Shown: positions 8,225-17,197 of the stretch, piece after piece | How positions within the stretch are numbered: position 1 is the stretch's first letter | Layout of the letters: each line of letters opens with the position of its first letter | Source of the DNA: JBQTKD01 sp052389435 | GTDB taxonomy: Bacteria > Actinomycetota > Actinomycetes > Sporichthyales > Sporichthyaceae | DNA length: 64,000 nucleotides | Assembly (NCBI GenBank): GCA_052389435.1 | Contig: JBQTIB010000010.1 | Location: 30,305 to 94,304 of the forward strand | Direction of reading: 5' to 3' | Notes under the pieces: generated by a model | What the model was told of the DNA's origin: nothing | Database searches by the model: none | The model's input: only the letters and a program-made list of their open reading frames with translations | Made by a program: the position numbers and the translations under genes

Positions 8225-11200
8225 CCATCTCATCGGGCCACTCGGCCTCCTACCTCACCGATGCGGTCGCCGCCGGGCGCGAGAACTACTACTCCGGCGC
8301 CGTCGCGGCCGGAGAACCGCCGGGGCGCTGGTACGGCGCCGGCGCGACCGCGCTCGGACTCGAAGGAGTCGTCGACGCCCAGGACATGACGGCGGTGTTC
8401 GCGCACTTCGTGGACCCCCGCGACCCCGGGTTCCGCGACCCCGCCGCCTGGTCGAACGCGGCCACCCTCGGCCACCGCGGCCGGGCGTACACCGGCGAGG
8501 ACGAGCTGTACGCCGCCGCCTGCGCTGCCGAGCCGGACGCGACCGCCGAACGACGCGTCGAACTGCGCCTAGACGCCGGGCGCCGTGCGCGACGCAACGT
8601 CGCGTTCCTCGATGCCACCTTCAGCGTCCAGAAGTCGATCACCGTCCTGCACACCGCCTTCGAGGCACAGGAGGTCGCCGCTCGACGCGAGGGCAACCAC
8701 GAGGAAGCCGCCGCGTGGGGCCGGCACCGCGAAGCCGTCGAATCCGCGATTTGGGCGGGGAACCGCGCTGCTCTGGACTACCTTGCGGCCCGCGCCGGGT
8801 ACTCCCGCGTGGGGCACCACGGCGGCGCCGCCGGCCGATTCGTCGATGCGCACGACTTCGTCGTCGCGTCGTTCTTCCAACACGACTCCCGCGACCACGA
8901 CCCCCAACTGCACATCCACAACGCGATCCTGAACCGCGTCCAAGGCAGCGACGGGATCTGGCGGACCCTGGACGGCCGCAGCCTCTACGCCCAACGCGGC
9001 GCCGCCGCAGCCGTCGCCGAACGCACCACCGAGCAGTACCTCACCCGCACGCTCGGCATCCGCTTCGCCGCTCGGCCCGACGGGAAGGCTCGCGAGATCG
9101 TCGGGGTCCCGTCCGAAGTGACCGAGCTGTTCAGCTCCCGTCGACGTGCCATCACCGGCCGCACGCGCGAGCTGACCGAGGCCTTCGCCGGCCGCTTCGA
9201 CCGCGAACCCAACGCACTGGAACTCGACCGCCTCCAACGCCAGGCCACGTTCGCGACCCGTCGAGCCAAGTCCCACCGAGGCGAGAAGCTGGAGGACCGA
9301 CTCGAACGCTGGGACCGCGACCTGCGCGCCGAGATCGACGGCGGCCTGCGCCGCGTCGCCCGCGACGTCCTCGCCCTCGCCGGCCAGGCACCCGACCCGC
9401 AGCCCTGGTCCAGCGTCGACGTTCTGACGACAGCGCTCGCCGACGTCCAGTCCCGCAAGGCCGCCTGGACCGCGTCGGACCTCACCCGTGCCGTGTCCGA
9501 CGCTCTGCCCGATCACCTGGGCGACCTCGACGGCGCCGCCACCGCCCACCTGCTCGACGGCCTCGCCGCCCAAGCCCTCGAGTCTGCCACTCCCATCGTC
9601 GCCAGCCGACCCGGACACCGCCTGCTGCCCGACGACCTACGGCTGGCCAACGGCACCTCTGCCTACGACGCACCCGGCCGCAGCATGTTCACCACCCCCG
9701 ACCACATCCGCAGCGAACGCCTCCTACGCGACGGTGCCGCCACCGGAACCGCCCGAGCCCTGTCCAGCGAACAGATCCGGCACCTGCTCACCGGCCTCGC
9801 CGAGTCGGGCCTGGAACTCGGCCACGACCAGACGAACGCGGTACGCGGTGTTCTCGGCTCCGGTGCCGCCGTCGAATGCCTCGTCGGCCCTGCCGGAACC
9901 GGCAAGTCCTTCGTCGTCGGAGTCCTCGCCAAAGGCTGGGCCGACAACGGCGGACGAGTGTTCGGCCTGGCTGCCAGCCAAGCCGCTACGGACGTCCTGA
10001 CCGGCGAAGGGCTGCAGGCGCGCAACATCGCCCGCTGGCTGGTCACCCAACAACGCCTCGACCGCGGCGACGTCACCGACGCGGCGTGGCGGCTCACCGC
10101 AGCAGACCTCGTCGTCGTCGACGAGTCCGCCATGACCGACACCGCAGACCTCGCTCGCGTCCACGCCCGCGTCGCAGACGCCGGAGCGAAGCTGCTGCTC
10201 TGCGGCGACCACCGGCAACTGTCCGCGGTCGGCGCAGCCGGCGCGATGGCGATGGTGGCCGCGCACACCACGACCTACGAACTCGCCGCCGCCCGCCGCT
10301 TCCAACACGCGTGGGAGGCCTCGGCCTCCCTTCGCCTGCGCGAGGGAGATCCCCGTGCGCTCGCCGAGTACCACAAGCACGGCCGACTCCTGGACTGCGG
10401 AAACCTAGACGCAGCCGAGCGATCGGCGACCACCGCCTGGCTCGCCGACTCCGTGGAGGGCCGCCGCGCCCTGCTCGTCGTCGACAGCAACGAGCAGGCC
10501 GCGCGTCTCAACGCGACGCTGCGGGCCGAACTGGTCCGCCTCGGCCGAGTGTCCGAGATCGGGGTTCCGCTCGACCGCGAGGGAACCGTGGCCGGAGTCG
10601 GAGACATAGTTCAGACCCGAGCCAACGCCTGGCACCTGGAAGGACACGACGGCAACCGACGCGGGCCGGTGAACCGCGAATACCTCCGCGTCCTCGCCAC
10701 CCTGGCCGACGGCGGGCTGCACGCGACGACCCTGGTCGACACCGAGGGACCGGCCGTCGGCGAAATCCTGCACCTCCCCGCGGACTACGTTCGCGAGCAC
10801 GTTGTCCTCGGCTACGCCGCGACCGTGCACGCCGCGCAGGGGCGCACCGTCGACACCGCGCACGTCGTCGTCGGAGGCTCACTCGACGCCTCGGCCGTGT
10901 ACGTCGCCATGAGCCGCGGCCGACGCTGCAATACCGCCCATGTCGTCACGACCGCAGCCCTGCCCGGCGCCCCGGCAGGAGTGCCAGACCACGACCTGCA
11001 CCGCAATCCCGGTGCCGTTCTCGCCGCGCTGTTCGAGCGCTACGAGCCCGCGCGATCCGCACTCGACCAAGCCGAGCACGCGACCGCGGAAGCCGGATCC
11101 CTTCGCACGGCAGCGGAACTGTTCGCGGACGCCGTGGATATTGCCACGGCCGGACGCACCGCCGCATGGCTCGACGGTCTCGTCGACGACGGACACCTCC

Positions 11201-12510
11201 GAGTCGACCAGCGAACCAGAATCGCAGCGGAAGACAACGCCGTAGCGCTGCATCGACTACTGCGCCGGGCCGAACTCGCGGGCCACGACGCCCGGACGGT
11301 CCTGCGCGAGGCCGTCGTCGACCGTCCACTGGACGATGCCCGCCAACTCGCCAACGTCGTCGCCCACCGCATCCACTGCGCCGTCGACCTCGAACCCACC
11401 TCCGATGCGTTCGCGCAGCGAGTACCCGCGGTGAGCGACGCCCAATGGGCCCACTATCTGCACGACCTCGCCGCGGTCGCCGACGCGCGCTCTGCGGAGC
11501 TGGGCCTGGTGACGCTACGTCAGCTTCCAGCGTGGGCCGTCGAACGTCTCGGCCCGGTGCCGGCGGACCCCGAGGCGCGCAACGACTGGCTCCGGCGAGC
11601 GGGCACCGTGGCCACCCACCGAGAGCTGACCGGCCACGACGACCCGACGTCGCCGCTCGGACCGCCACCGACCGGCGGGCAGCCCGAAGCCGCCGCCACC
11701 TGGCACGCGGCATGGCGAGCCCTCGGCGGAACAGCGGACCTGCACGAGGAGGCCGCGATGAGCACCGGCCAACTGCTCGTCCGAATCCGTGCCTGGGAAC
11801 GCGAACAGGCGTGGGCGCCGCGATACGTCGCCAACGAATTGGCCGGAACCAGCCGAGCCGCCGCAGCCGCCCACGTTGACGCCTCGCTGCGCAGGGCGGA
11901 GGCGGATGCAACCGCCGACCCCGAGAACGCCGAACTCCTCCGTCGAGGCGCCTTCGAGGCCGCAGCACTGGCGACGCTCTTGGACGCACGCTGCGTCGAC
12001 CTGATCGAAGCCGACGCGGCACGGGCCGGCTGGTACGCACACACGGCGGCCACCCGTGCCGCGGCAGACCGCGCCAAGCTCGAGCTGGCAACCCGCGACC
12101 TGCCCAACGTCGCCCCGATCACGGCCGAACAGTGGTTGGCCACGCACCGGGCCGAGCAGCGCAGTGCGGACAGGCACCGGCCGATCACCTCCGACGCCGA
12201 CTTCGCCAACGACCGGAGCGCGGATCTGGCCCTTCTCGACGGCGGACGTCCGCTTGCCAATTGCCCCCCTGAATCCGCGGCGCTCGGACGAGCAGTGATC
12301 GCGCCAGACGAGGACGAGATCCGTGTTCCCACCGCCGAGCAGACGGCCGAGACACTGGCACGTGCTCGGGGCGCGCTGGCCGAGATCGCCCGCCGCGACC
12401 GAGCCGACGCGCAGCGACTTGCAGACGAGAGACGAGTTCTTGATCTGAGTATCCGTCATTTCGTGGACCCGGTCCCCGAAGAAGAACTCCACCGCGTGGC
12501 CGTCCGATGA
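8218..12510 (+). CDS. traA: MobF-family relaxase-helicase (TraA-like)
   Basis: 1430 aa from GTG 8218, where the protein begins VLTISSGHSASYLTDAVAAG as is usual in this family; the longer in-frame start at 8158 is disfavoured. The nicking domain shows ENYYSGA tyrosines near the N-terminus and the histidine cluster HDSRDHDPQLHIHN. A RecD-like helicase follows, with Walker A GPAGTGKSF near residue 560, VVDESAMTDT, and late SF1 motifs (VHAAQGRTVDTAH). The enzyme should nick oriT, stay bound to the 5' end and unwind DNA for transfer. The last ~450 residues are helix-rich and Ala/Arg-rich. Confidence 0.92.
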   Translation: MLTISSGHSASYLTDAVAAGRENYYSGAVAAGEPPGRWYGAGATALGLEGVVDAQDMTAVFAHFVDPRDPGFRDPAAWSNAATLGHRGRAYTGEDELYAAACAAEPDATAERRVELRLDAGRRARRNVAFLDATFSVQKSITVLHTAFEAQEVAARREGNHEEAAAWGRHREAVESAIWAGNRAALDYLAARAGYSRVGHHGGAAGRFVDAHDFVVASFFQHDSRDHDPQLHIHNAILNRVQGSDGIWRTLDGRSLYAQRGAAAAVAERTTEQYLTRTLGIRFAARPDGKAREIVGVPSEVTELFSSRRRAITGRTRELTEAFAGRFDREPNALELDRLQRQATFATRRAKSHRGEKLEDRLERWDRDLRAEIDGGLRRVARDVLALAGQAPDPQPWSSVDVLTTALADVQSRKAAWTASDLTRAVSDALPDHLGDLDGAATAHLLDGLAAQALESATPIVASRPGHRLLPDDLRLANGTSAYDAPGRSMFTTPDHIRSERLLRDGAATGTARALSSEQIRHLLTGLAESGLELGHDQTNAVRGVLGSGAAVECLVGPAGTGKSFVVGVLAKGWADNGGRVFGLAASQAATDVLTGEGLQARNIARWLVTQQRLDRGDVTDAAWRLTAADLVVVDESAMTDTADLARVHARVADAGAKLLLCGDHRQLSAVGAAGAMAMVAAHTTTYELAAARRFQHAWEASASLRLREGDPRALAEYHKHGRLLDCGNLDAAERSATTAWLADSVEGRRALLVVDSNEQAARLNATLRAELVRLGRVSEIGVPLDREGTVAGVGDIVQTRANAWHLEGHDGNRRGPVNREYLRVLATLADGGLHATTLVDTEGPAVGEILHLPADYVREHVVLGYAATVHAAQGRTVDTAHVVVGGSLDASAVYVAMSRGRRCNTAHVVTTAALPGAPAGVPDHDLHRNPGAVLAALFERYEPARSALDQAEHATAEAGSLRTAAELFADAVDIATAGRTAAWLDGLVDDGHLRVDQRTRIAAEDNAVALHRLLRRAELAGHDARTVLREAVVDRPLDDARQLANVVAHRIHCAVDLEPTSDAFAQRVPAVSDAQWAHYLHDLAAVADARSAELGLVTLRQLPAWAVERLGPVPADPEARNDWLRRAGTVATHRELTGHDDPTSPLGPPPTGGQPEAAATWHAAWRALGGTADLHEEAAMSTGQLLVRIRAWEREQAWAPRYVANELAGTSRAAAAAHVDASLRRAEADATADPENAELLRRGAFEAAALATLLDARCVDLIEADAARAGWYAHTAATRAAADRAKLELATRDLPNVAPITAEQWLATHRAEQRSADRHRPITSDADFANDRSADLALLDGGRPLANCPPESAALGRAVIAPDEDEIRVPTAEQTAETLARARGALAEIARRDRADAQRLADERRVLDLSIRHFVDPVPEEELHRVAVR

Positions 12511-12531
12511 AGCGTGTCGGCGGCCTGCCTA

Positions 12532-12644
12532 CCGCCGCGGCACTCGCCGTCAAGCCGCCGGCGCTCCAACGTTCGGTCAACCGCTGCGCGCTCGACCGAA
12601 CCTCGAAGCGCCTCTGGCTTGACCGCGAGCCTCCGCCGCGGCGG
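12532..12644. repeat. Long imperfect inverted repeat between relaxase and ssb
   Basis: Nested complementary blocks share one centre: CCGCCGCGG/CCGCGGCGG (12532-12540, 12636-12644), TCAAGCC/GGCTTGA (12550-12556, 12616-12622), GGCGCT/AGCGCC (12560-12565, 12607-12612) and GTTCGGTC/GACCGAAC (12571-12578, 12594-12601), with a 15-nt loop. It could be a structured RNA, an oriT or a single-strand priming site. The 78-codon ORF at 12507-12743 that overlaps it has no recognisable domain. Confidence 0.7.
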
Positions 12645-12739
12645 ATGGCCAGGCAAGACCGGGCCGGCGAGGACGCCTGCCCGGCCCAACGGCCGCCTTC
12701 GGCCGACAACCCACAACCCACAACCCCGGGAGGGAACCA

Positions 12740-13120
12740 ATGAACAGCACGCACATCACCATCGCCGGCAACTGCGGAGACGAGCCCCAGCTGCGCTTCA
12801 CGACAGACGGCAAGGCCACCACGCGTCTGCGCGTAGCGGTCACCGAGCGTTTCCAGAACGCCACCGGCTCCTGGCTGGACGGGCCGACGAGCTGGCACAC
12901 CGTCCTGGCGTGGGGGCCGCTAGCCGAACAGGTCGCCGAGACCGTGTGCAAGGGCGACCGAGTGCTCGTGTGCGGACGCCTCGCCCAGCGCGAATGGACC
13001 GCCGAGGGAGGCGAACGGCGCAGCGCCTGGGAGATCACCGCCGAGGACATCGGCCCGAGTCTGCGCCACGCGACCGGCACGTTGAGCCGCAACGGAAGAC
13101 CCGTCCCCGCACAGCACTGA
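12740..13120 (+). CDS. ssb: Single-stranded DNA-binding protein
   Basis: 126 aa from ATG 12740 with a strong GGAGGG site. The OB-fold signature of bacterial SSB is clear: ITIAGNCGDEPQLRFTTDGK, SWHTVLAWGPLAEQV, then GDRVLVCGRLAQREW. The acidic C-terminal tip of chromosomal SSBs is missing (it ends RPVPAQH), as in many plasmid-borne copies. It probably coats transferred single strands next to the relaxase. A perfect hairpin follows the stop. Confidence 0.9.
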   Translation: MNSTHITIAGNCGDEPQLRFTTDGKATTRLRVAVTERFQNATGSWLDGPTSWHTVLAWGPLAEQVAETVCKGDRVLVCGRLAQREWTAEGGERRSAWEITAEDIGPSLRHATGTLSRNGRPVPAQH

Positions 13121-13129
13121 CCGGCCGGG

Positions 13130-13157
13130 CGGAACGTGCCAGTTCGGGCACGTTCCG
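13130..13157 (+). terminator. Perfect hairpin after ssb
   Basis: CGGAACGTGCC (13130-13140) and GGCACGTTCCG (13147-13157) with a six-base loop AGTTCG, nine bases after the ssb stop. A likely transcription terminator of the relaxase-ssb unit. Confidence 0.75.
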
Positions 13158-13337
13158 TCCAAATCGCCCACCACGAGAGGGGTCGCAGCATCGGATGAAG
13201 CTCCACGATTTGGCTGCGCCGTTCGAGCGAGCCGCGATAGGACAAACGGGTGATACCCGCCAGATCGATCGGCGGGACACGAACGAGCGCCGTGGGCCGG
13301 GGGGTCAGAACGCGGCGGGACACGGGGCCGGGGGGCG

Positions 13338-14822
13338 ATGAGACAGGTGGCGATGGCGCTCGTCTGCGCCCAGATGCTGGTGGTCGCGGTTGCCGCGACG
13401 ACCGTGGTCTCCACGACCGCGAACGCCTTCGGCTGCCTGCCCGCCGACGTCGTCGTGAACCCGAACTCCCCGCCCGGGCCGGGTCTCGACGTCGAGCAGC
13501 ACGCCAACGCCGCCGTCATCGCCAAGACGGTTGTCGCACGTCGCCTGCCGATCCGCGCCGCGGTCATCGCCGTTGCGACGGCCATGCAGGAGTCGAGCCT
13601 GCGCAACCTGGCCTACGGCGACCGAGACTCTCTCGGCCTGTTCCAGCAGCGCCCCTCGCAGGGCTGGGGCCGCCCCGCCCGGGCGATGGATCCGGTCGCC
13701 GCGACGAACGCCTTCCTCGACCGACTCGTCGACGTGCCGGGCTGGCCGCGCCTGCCACTCACGGTCGCGGCACAGGCCGTCCAGCGCAGCGCCTACCCCG
13801 ACGCCTACGCCCGATGGGAACCCCAGGCCACCGAGCTGGTCGCGGGCCTACTCGGGCGTCCGTCGCCGCCGGCGAGCGCCCCGTCGTCGGCAGCCGACCT
13901 GCCCGGACTGTTCGTGCTGGCCGACGGCCCGCTCGCGGCACACGCCGCACGCTGGCCGAGCAGCTACCAAGGTGGCGAGGTCGTCGTCGCCAACAACGCG
14001 ACACGTACGGCGAAGCGAGGCGAGCGACTCGTCGAGAAGCGCGCCGAACGACTCCCGGGAACTGTGGTGATCGGTCTCGGTCCGAGTGGAAAGACCTCGC
14101 CGCTCATCGCCGCAGTGCAGGCCAACAGGCTGCTCAAGAAGCTCGGCGACCGCACCGTCTACTGGGTCGACAACGGTTCGGACGCCGCCATCACCACGGC
14201 GCTACGCGCTCTGACGCCCCATCACCCACGTCTCCTGGTCCTGGCCGCAACCGACGAACCGGCCGTTCCCGCACAGCGCACGTCGTCGGATCCGCCCGCC
14301 GCTCGCGTGGTCGACCGCGTCGTCGCGGCGGTCACCGCCACCTCCGAGGGCGACGCGGCGCGGGAGGGCGAATGCGCCGACGGACTCGGCGGATACCGCG
14401 CCGTGCCGGTGGCGGACTGCGAGTTCGCGACCTCGCGTCCCAACCCCCGAACCTGCGCCGACTCGATCCGCTGGGCGCTCGCCCAGGCCGACCAGGCTCC
14501 GCGCTGGGAACGCAAATGCCTGCATTTCGTCGCCCGGGCCAATGGATGGTCCGCCTCCGGCGTCCGTTCCGCAGCGGACTACTGGGCACTGGCAGGCGAA
14601 CGGCACCTGGCCGACCCGAACCCGCCCGCCGGAGCCCTCGTGTTTTGGGACACCGGCAAACGCGACGGACACGTCGCCCTCTCGGTGGGCAACGGCACGG
14701 TCGTCTCCACCGACATCGCGGGACGCGGCAGCGCCGCCGCCGTCGCGCTGACCACCGTCTCGGAGCGATGGAACGCCACCTATCTCGGGTGGACGCCGCC
14801 CTACTTCCCCCACGGCGTCTGA
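13338..14822 (+). CDS. VirB1-like cell-wall hydrolase with NlpC/P60- or CHAP-like end
   Basis: 494 aa from ATG 13338 (GGGGGCG site). A signal peptide or anchor (residues 1-30, ALVCAQMLVVAVAATTVVST) is followed by a transglycosylase-like region with the motif AMQESSLRN and GDRDSLGLFQQRPSQGWG. A variable middle follows. The C-terminal domain has CLHFVARANGW (candidate Cys nucleophile) and DGHVALSVGNG (candidate His), as in NlpC/P60 or CHAP peptidases. It should open peptidoglycan for the T4SS and is the first gene of the channel block. Confidence 0.8.
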   Translation: MRQVAMALVCAQMLVVAVAATTVVSTTANAFGCLPADVVVNPNSPPGPGLDVEQHANAAVIAKTVVARRLPIRAAVIAVATAMQESSLRNLAYGDRDSLGLFQQRPSQGWGRPARAMDPVAATNAFLDRLVDVPGWPRLPLTVAAQAVQRSAYPDAYARWEPQATELVAGLLGRPSPPASAPSSAADLPGLFVLADGPLAAHAARWPSSYQGGEVVVANNATRTAKRGERLVEKRAERLPGTVVIGLGPSGKTSPLIAAVQANRLLKKLGDRTVYWVDNGSDAAITTALRALTPHHPRLLVLAATDEPAVPAQRTSSDPPAARVVDRVVAAVTATSEGDAAREGECADGLGGYRAVPVADCEFATSRPNPRTCADSIRWALAQADQAPRWERKCLHFVARANGWSASGVRSAADYWALAGERHLADPNPPAGALVFWDTGKRDGHVALSVGNGTVVSTDIAGRGSAAAVALTTVSERWNATYLGWTPPYFPHGV

Positions 14823-14869
14823 TCTCGCCTCGGCACCACCACTGATTGACCGTCAACAAAGGAGAACCT

Positions 14870-15190
14870 ATGTCGATGCTCGCCCACGCCTTCGCCGCCA
14901 CCGCGGCCCGGGTACCCACCGCAGACGTCGTCCCGCCCGTCGCCCCGAACAGCACCGGGATGCCCGGCGCCGCGGCGATCCAGACCATCATGGGCTGGTC
15001 GATGTCTCTGGCCCTGGCCGCCTGCGTCCTCGGCGCCATCGGGTCCGGGGCCGCTATCGGGATCGGGTACCTGGGCAGCCGCCCGCACATGGCCGAACGC
15101 GGGAAGCTCGGCCTGATTGCCGCGATCATCGGAGCCGTCGTCGCCGGCTCGGCCGTGCGGCTGGTCAACACCGGCTACGGCCTCGCCTGA
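14870..15190 (+). CDS. VirB2/TrbC-like small membrane protein
   Basis: 106 aa. ATG 14870 is chosen because AAAGGAGA lies eight bases upstream; a TTG at 14846 is in frame but lacks a site. Two long hydrophobic segments (ALAACVLGAIGSGAAIGIGY and GLIAAIIGAVVAGSAVRLV) separated by a short basic loop match pilin-like VirB2/TrbC proteins. Its place after the hydrolase and before VirB8/VirB6-like genes supports this. It ends by TGATG overlap with the next gene. Confidence 0.65.
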   Translation: MSMLAHAFAATAARVPTADVVPPVAPNSTGMPGAAAIQTIMGWSMSLALAACVLGAIGSGAAIGIGYLGSRPHMAERGKLGLIAAIIGAVVAGSAVRLVNTGYGLA

Positions 15191-15951
15191 TGGCGAACCC
15201 GTTCACAGCGGCCGACGCGCTGCGGCGCCCGTCGTCGCGCCGCATCGCCTTCGCAGTCGGCGTTTCCACCGCGCTCGTCGCAGGCCTATTCGCGCTGCTC
15301 CTGACCGCGCTGTCCGTGTTCGGACCGGGGGACCGCGTCACACCGACGGCCGCCCCCGCCCCTGCGCGGGTCGTCGACGCGCCGGCGGAATCGGTCACCG
15401 AGAACACGCCTGACGACGACGAGCTGGTGCTGCCGCAGCCGGTCGAGTACGTGGGCGGCGTTCCGATCGGTTTCCCACGCAGCGATGCGGGAGCGGTGGC
15501 AGCCGCCTACGGGTACTCCCGCATCGCCACCGGCCTGGACGTGCAGGGCACCCTCGCCGCGCTCAAGACGATCTCCGCCGCCGACAGCGGATGGTTCACC
15601 CGCACACGCCCGCAGATCGCGGACGGGTTGGTCGCGCAGCGCAAGAGCCTGGGCCTCCCGGTTGTCGGTTCCACGAGCTCCGCCCTGATCAACGTCACCC
15701 CGTCCGGGTATCGAATCGACCGCGACTCCGACGGGACGACGACTGTTCGGACCCTCAACGTCGTCTCCACGCAGGCCGCCGACGGCACCACGGCCAGCGG
15801 CACCGTCGTGTTCCGGTGGGCGCTGCGCTGGGACGGCGACCAATGGCTCGCCGTCCGCACCTTCCTCGACGAGGCGGACGAGGCACTCGCGGTGGCTCCC
15901 TTCACCAGCGCCGCGCACTCCAAGGGCTGGAAGGTGGCGCGCGGTGGCTGA
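15190..15951 (+). CDS. VirB8/TcpC-like T4SS protein
   Basis: 253 aa from ATG 15190. There is a short cytoplasmic N-terminus, one membrane segment (residues about 18-42, RIAFAVGVSTALVAGLFALL), a Pro/Ala linker, and an extracytoplasmic domain of about 150 residues with alternating helices and strands, consistent with the NTF2-like fold of VirB8/TcpC. Assignment rests on topology and gene order rather than on a diagnostic motif. Confidence 0.6.
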   Translation: MANPFTAADALRRPSSRRIAFAVGVSTALVAGLFALLLTALSVFGPGDRVTPTAAPAPARVVDAPAESVTENTPDDDELVLPQPVEYVGGVPIGFPRSDAGAVAAAYGYSRIATGLDVQGTLAALKTISAADSGWFTRTRPQIADGLVAQRKSLGLPVVGSTSSALINVTPSGYRIDRDSDGTTTVRTLNVVSTQAADGTTASGTVVFRWALRWDGDQWLAVRTFLDEADEALAVAPFTSAAHSKGWKVARGG

Positions 15952-17197
15952 GTGCGCCTTCTACGACGTCGCGTGCAAGGCGCGCGGCTCCCTCACCGGC
16001 GCGGTCACCGGAGCCGTCGAATCCGCCTTCGACAAGATGTGTCGCGCCTTCGCCGAGGCGGGCGCCGCGGTGCTCAAGGCCGTCGCCGACGGCTTCCTGG
16101 CCTCGTCCACCATCGACCTGAACAAAGCCGGAATCGACCGAGTTCTCGTGGCGACCACCTCGATCGGCATGGGCCTCGCGGTCCTGCTGCTCCTGGCCCA
16201 GGTGGTCCGCACCGGCCTGACGATGCGCGGAGAACACCTCGCCCGCGGACTGACCGGGGTACTCAAGGCCGCTGTCGCGACCGCGTCCGTCCTGACCGTC
16301 GCCACCGTCCTGCTCGCAGCCGCCGACGCCATGAGCGAGTCGATCCTGGCCGCCACGTTCGGCAGCACCGAGGCCTTCTCCGAACGGTTCGCACGCGCCG
16401 TCACCTTCGCTGGTATCGGGCAGGGCAACGCCGCCACGCCCGTGGCGCTTTTGCTGATCTTCGGACTGCTTGCGGTCCTCGTGGGCGCGATCCTCTTTGC
16501 GGAGATGCTGTTCCGTCACGCCGCTGTCGTCGTCATCGTGGCCACCGCACCCATCGGCGCTTCGGGACTCGTCGCCGGAGCGAGCACCGGGTGGTGGCGA
16601 AAACTTGTCACGGCCGGGCTGCAGCTGATCTTCCTGAAACCACTGATCGTGCTGGTGTTCGCCGTCGGCTTCGGCGTCGCGGGGGAGAGCCAGGACGTCC
16701 TCGGCGTCCTCGCCGGTTTGGTGACACTGCTGCTCGCGGCGTTCGCGTGGCCCGTGCTCGCACGGTTCTGCACGTGGACTTCGGCCCACGTCGCCGACGC
16801 CGGAGGCGCCACCGCGTTCGTCGGCGGCTACCTCGGGGCCGAAGCACGCCACCTGCCCCGCCGCATGATGTCCACGCAGGCGAGCGGATCCTCCTTCGAT
16901 TCCGACCGCGCAACCATCGCCCGCAACAGCTCGGCCATCGACACCGCCTCCGGCACCTCCTTCGGAGGCGGAGGTGGGGCAGGCGCCGCTTCGTCCGCCG
17001 CCGCGGCGGGCGCCACCGCCGGTGTGGCCGTCGCAGCACAAACCGCGACCGCCGTGCTGGACCGGGCCCAGGCGCGCATGAACGACACCGCCGACCACGG
17101 CGGCCTCGGCAGCCCGGACACGCCGTCGCGATCCGACGGACCGTCAGACGTCCCACCGCCGTACTTCCCCGACCGACCGAACGGAGACAACTCGTGA
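15944..17197 (+). CDS. VirB6/TrbL-like polytopic membrane protein
   Basis: 417 aa from GTG 15944. About six membrane segments lie between residues 60 and 290 (for example GMGLAVLLLLAQVVRTGLTM and AATPVALLLIFGLLAVLVGA). A long Gly/Ala/Ser-rich cytoplasmic tail (GGGGGAGAASSAAAAGATAG) and a proline-rich end follow. This is the architecture of the T4SS inner-membrane channel component. It overlaps the VirB8-like gene by eight bases and the SCO6880-like gene by four. Confidence 0.75.
   Translation: MAECAFYDVACKARGSLTGAVTGAVESAFDKMCRAFAEAGAAVLKAVADGFLASSTIDLNKAGIDRVLVATTSIGMGLAVLLLLAQVVRTGLTMRGEHLARGLTGVLKAAVATASVLTVATVLLAAADAMSESILAATFGSTEAFSERFARAVTFAGIGQGNAATPVALLLIFGLLAVLVGAILFAEMLFRHAAVVVIVATAPIGASGLVAGASTGWWRKLVTAGLQLIFLKPLIVLVFAVGFGVAGESQDVLGVLAGLVTLLLAAFAWPVLARFCTWTSAHVADAGGATAFVGGYLGAEARHLPRRMMSTQASGSSFDSDRATIARNSSAIDTASGTSFGGGGGAGAASSAAAAGATAGVAVAAQTATAVLDRAQARMNDTADHGGLGSPDTPSRSDGPSDVPPPYFPDRPNGDNS

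Noticed and set aside
8715..11879. Plus-strand ORF of 1054 codons inside the relaxase gene
   Set aside because: Arg/Pro-rich, out-of-frame shadow of the MobF relaxase with no domain.
12507..12743. 78-codon ORF overlapping the relaxase stop
   Set aside because: It consists mostly of the long inverted repeat and has no recognisable domain; kept only as a possibility in the repeat entry.
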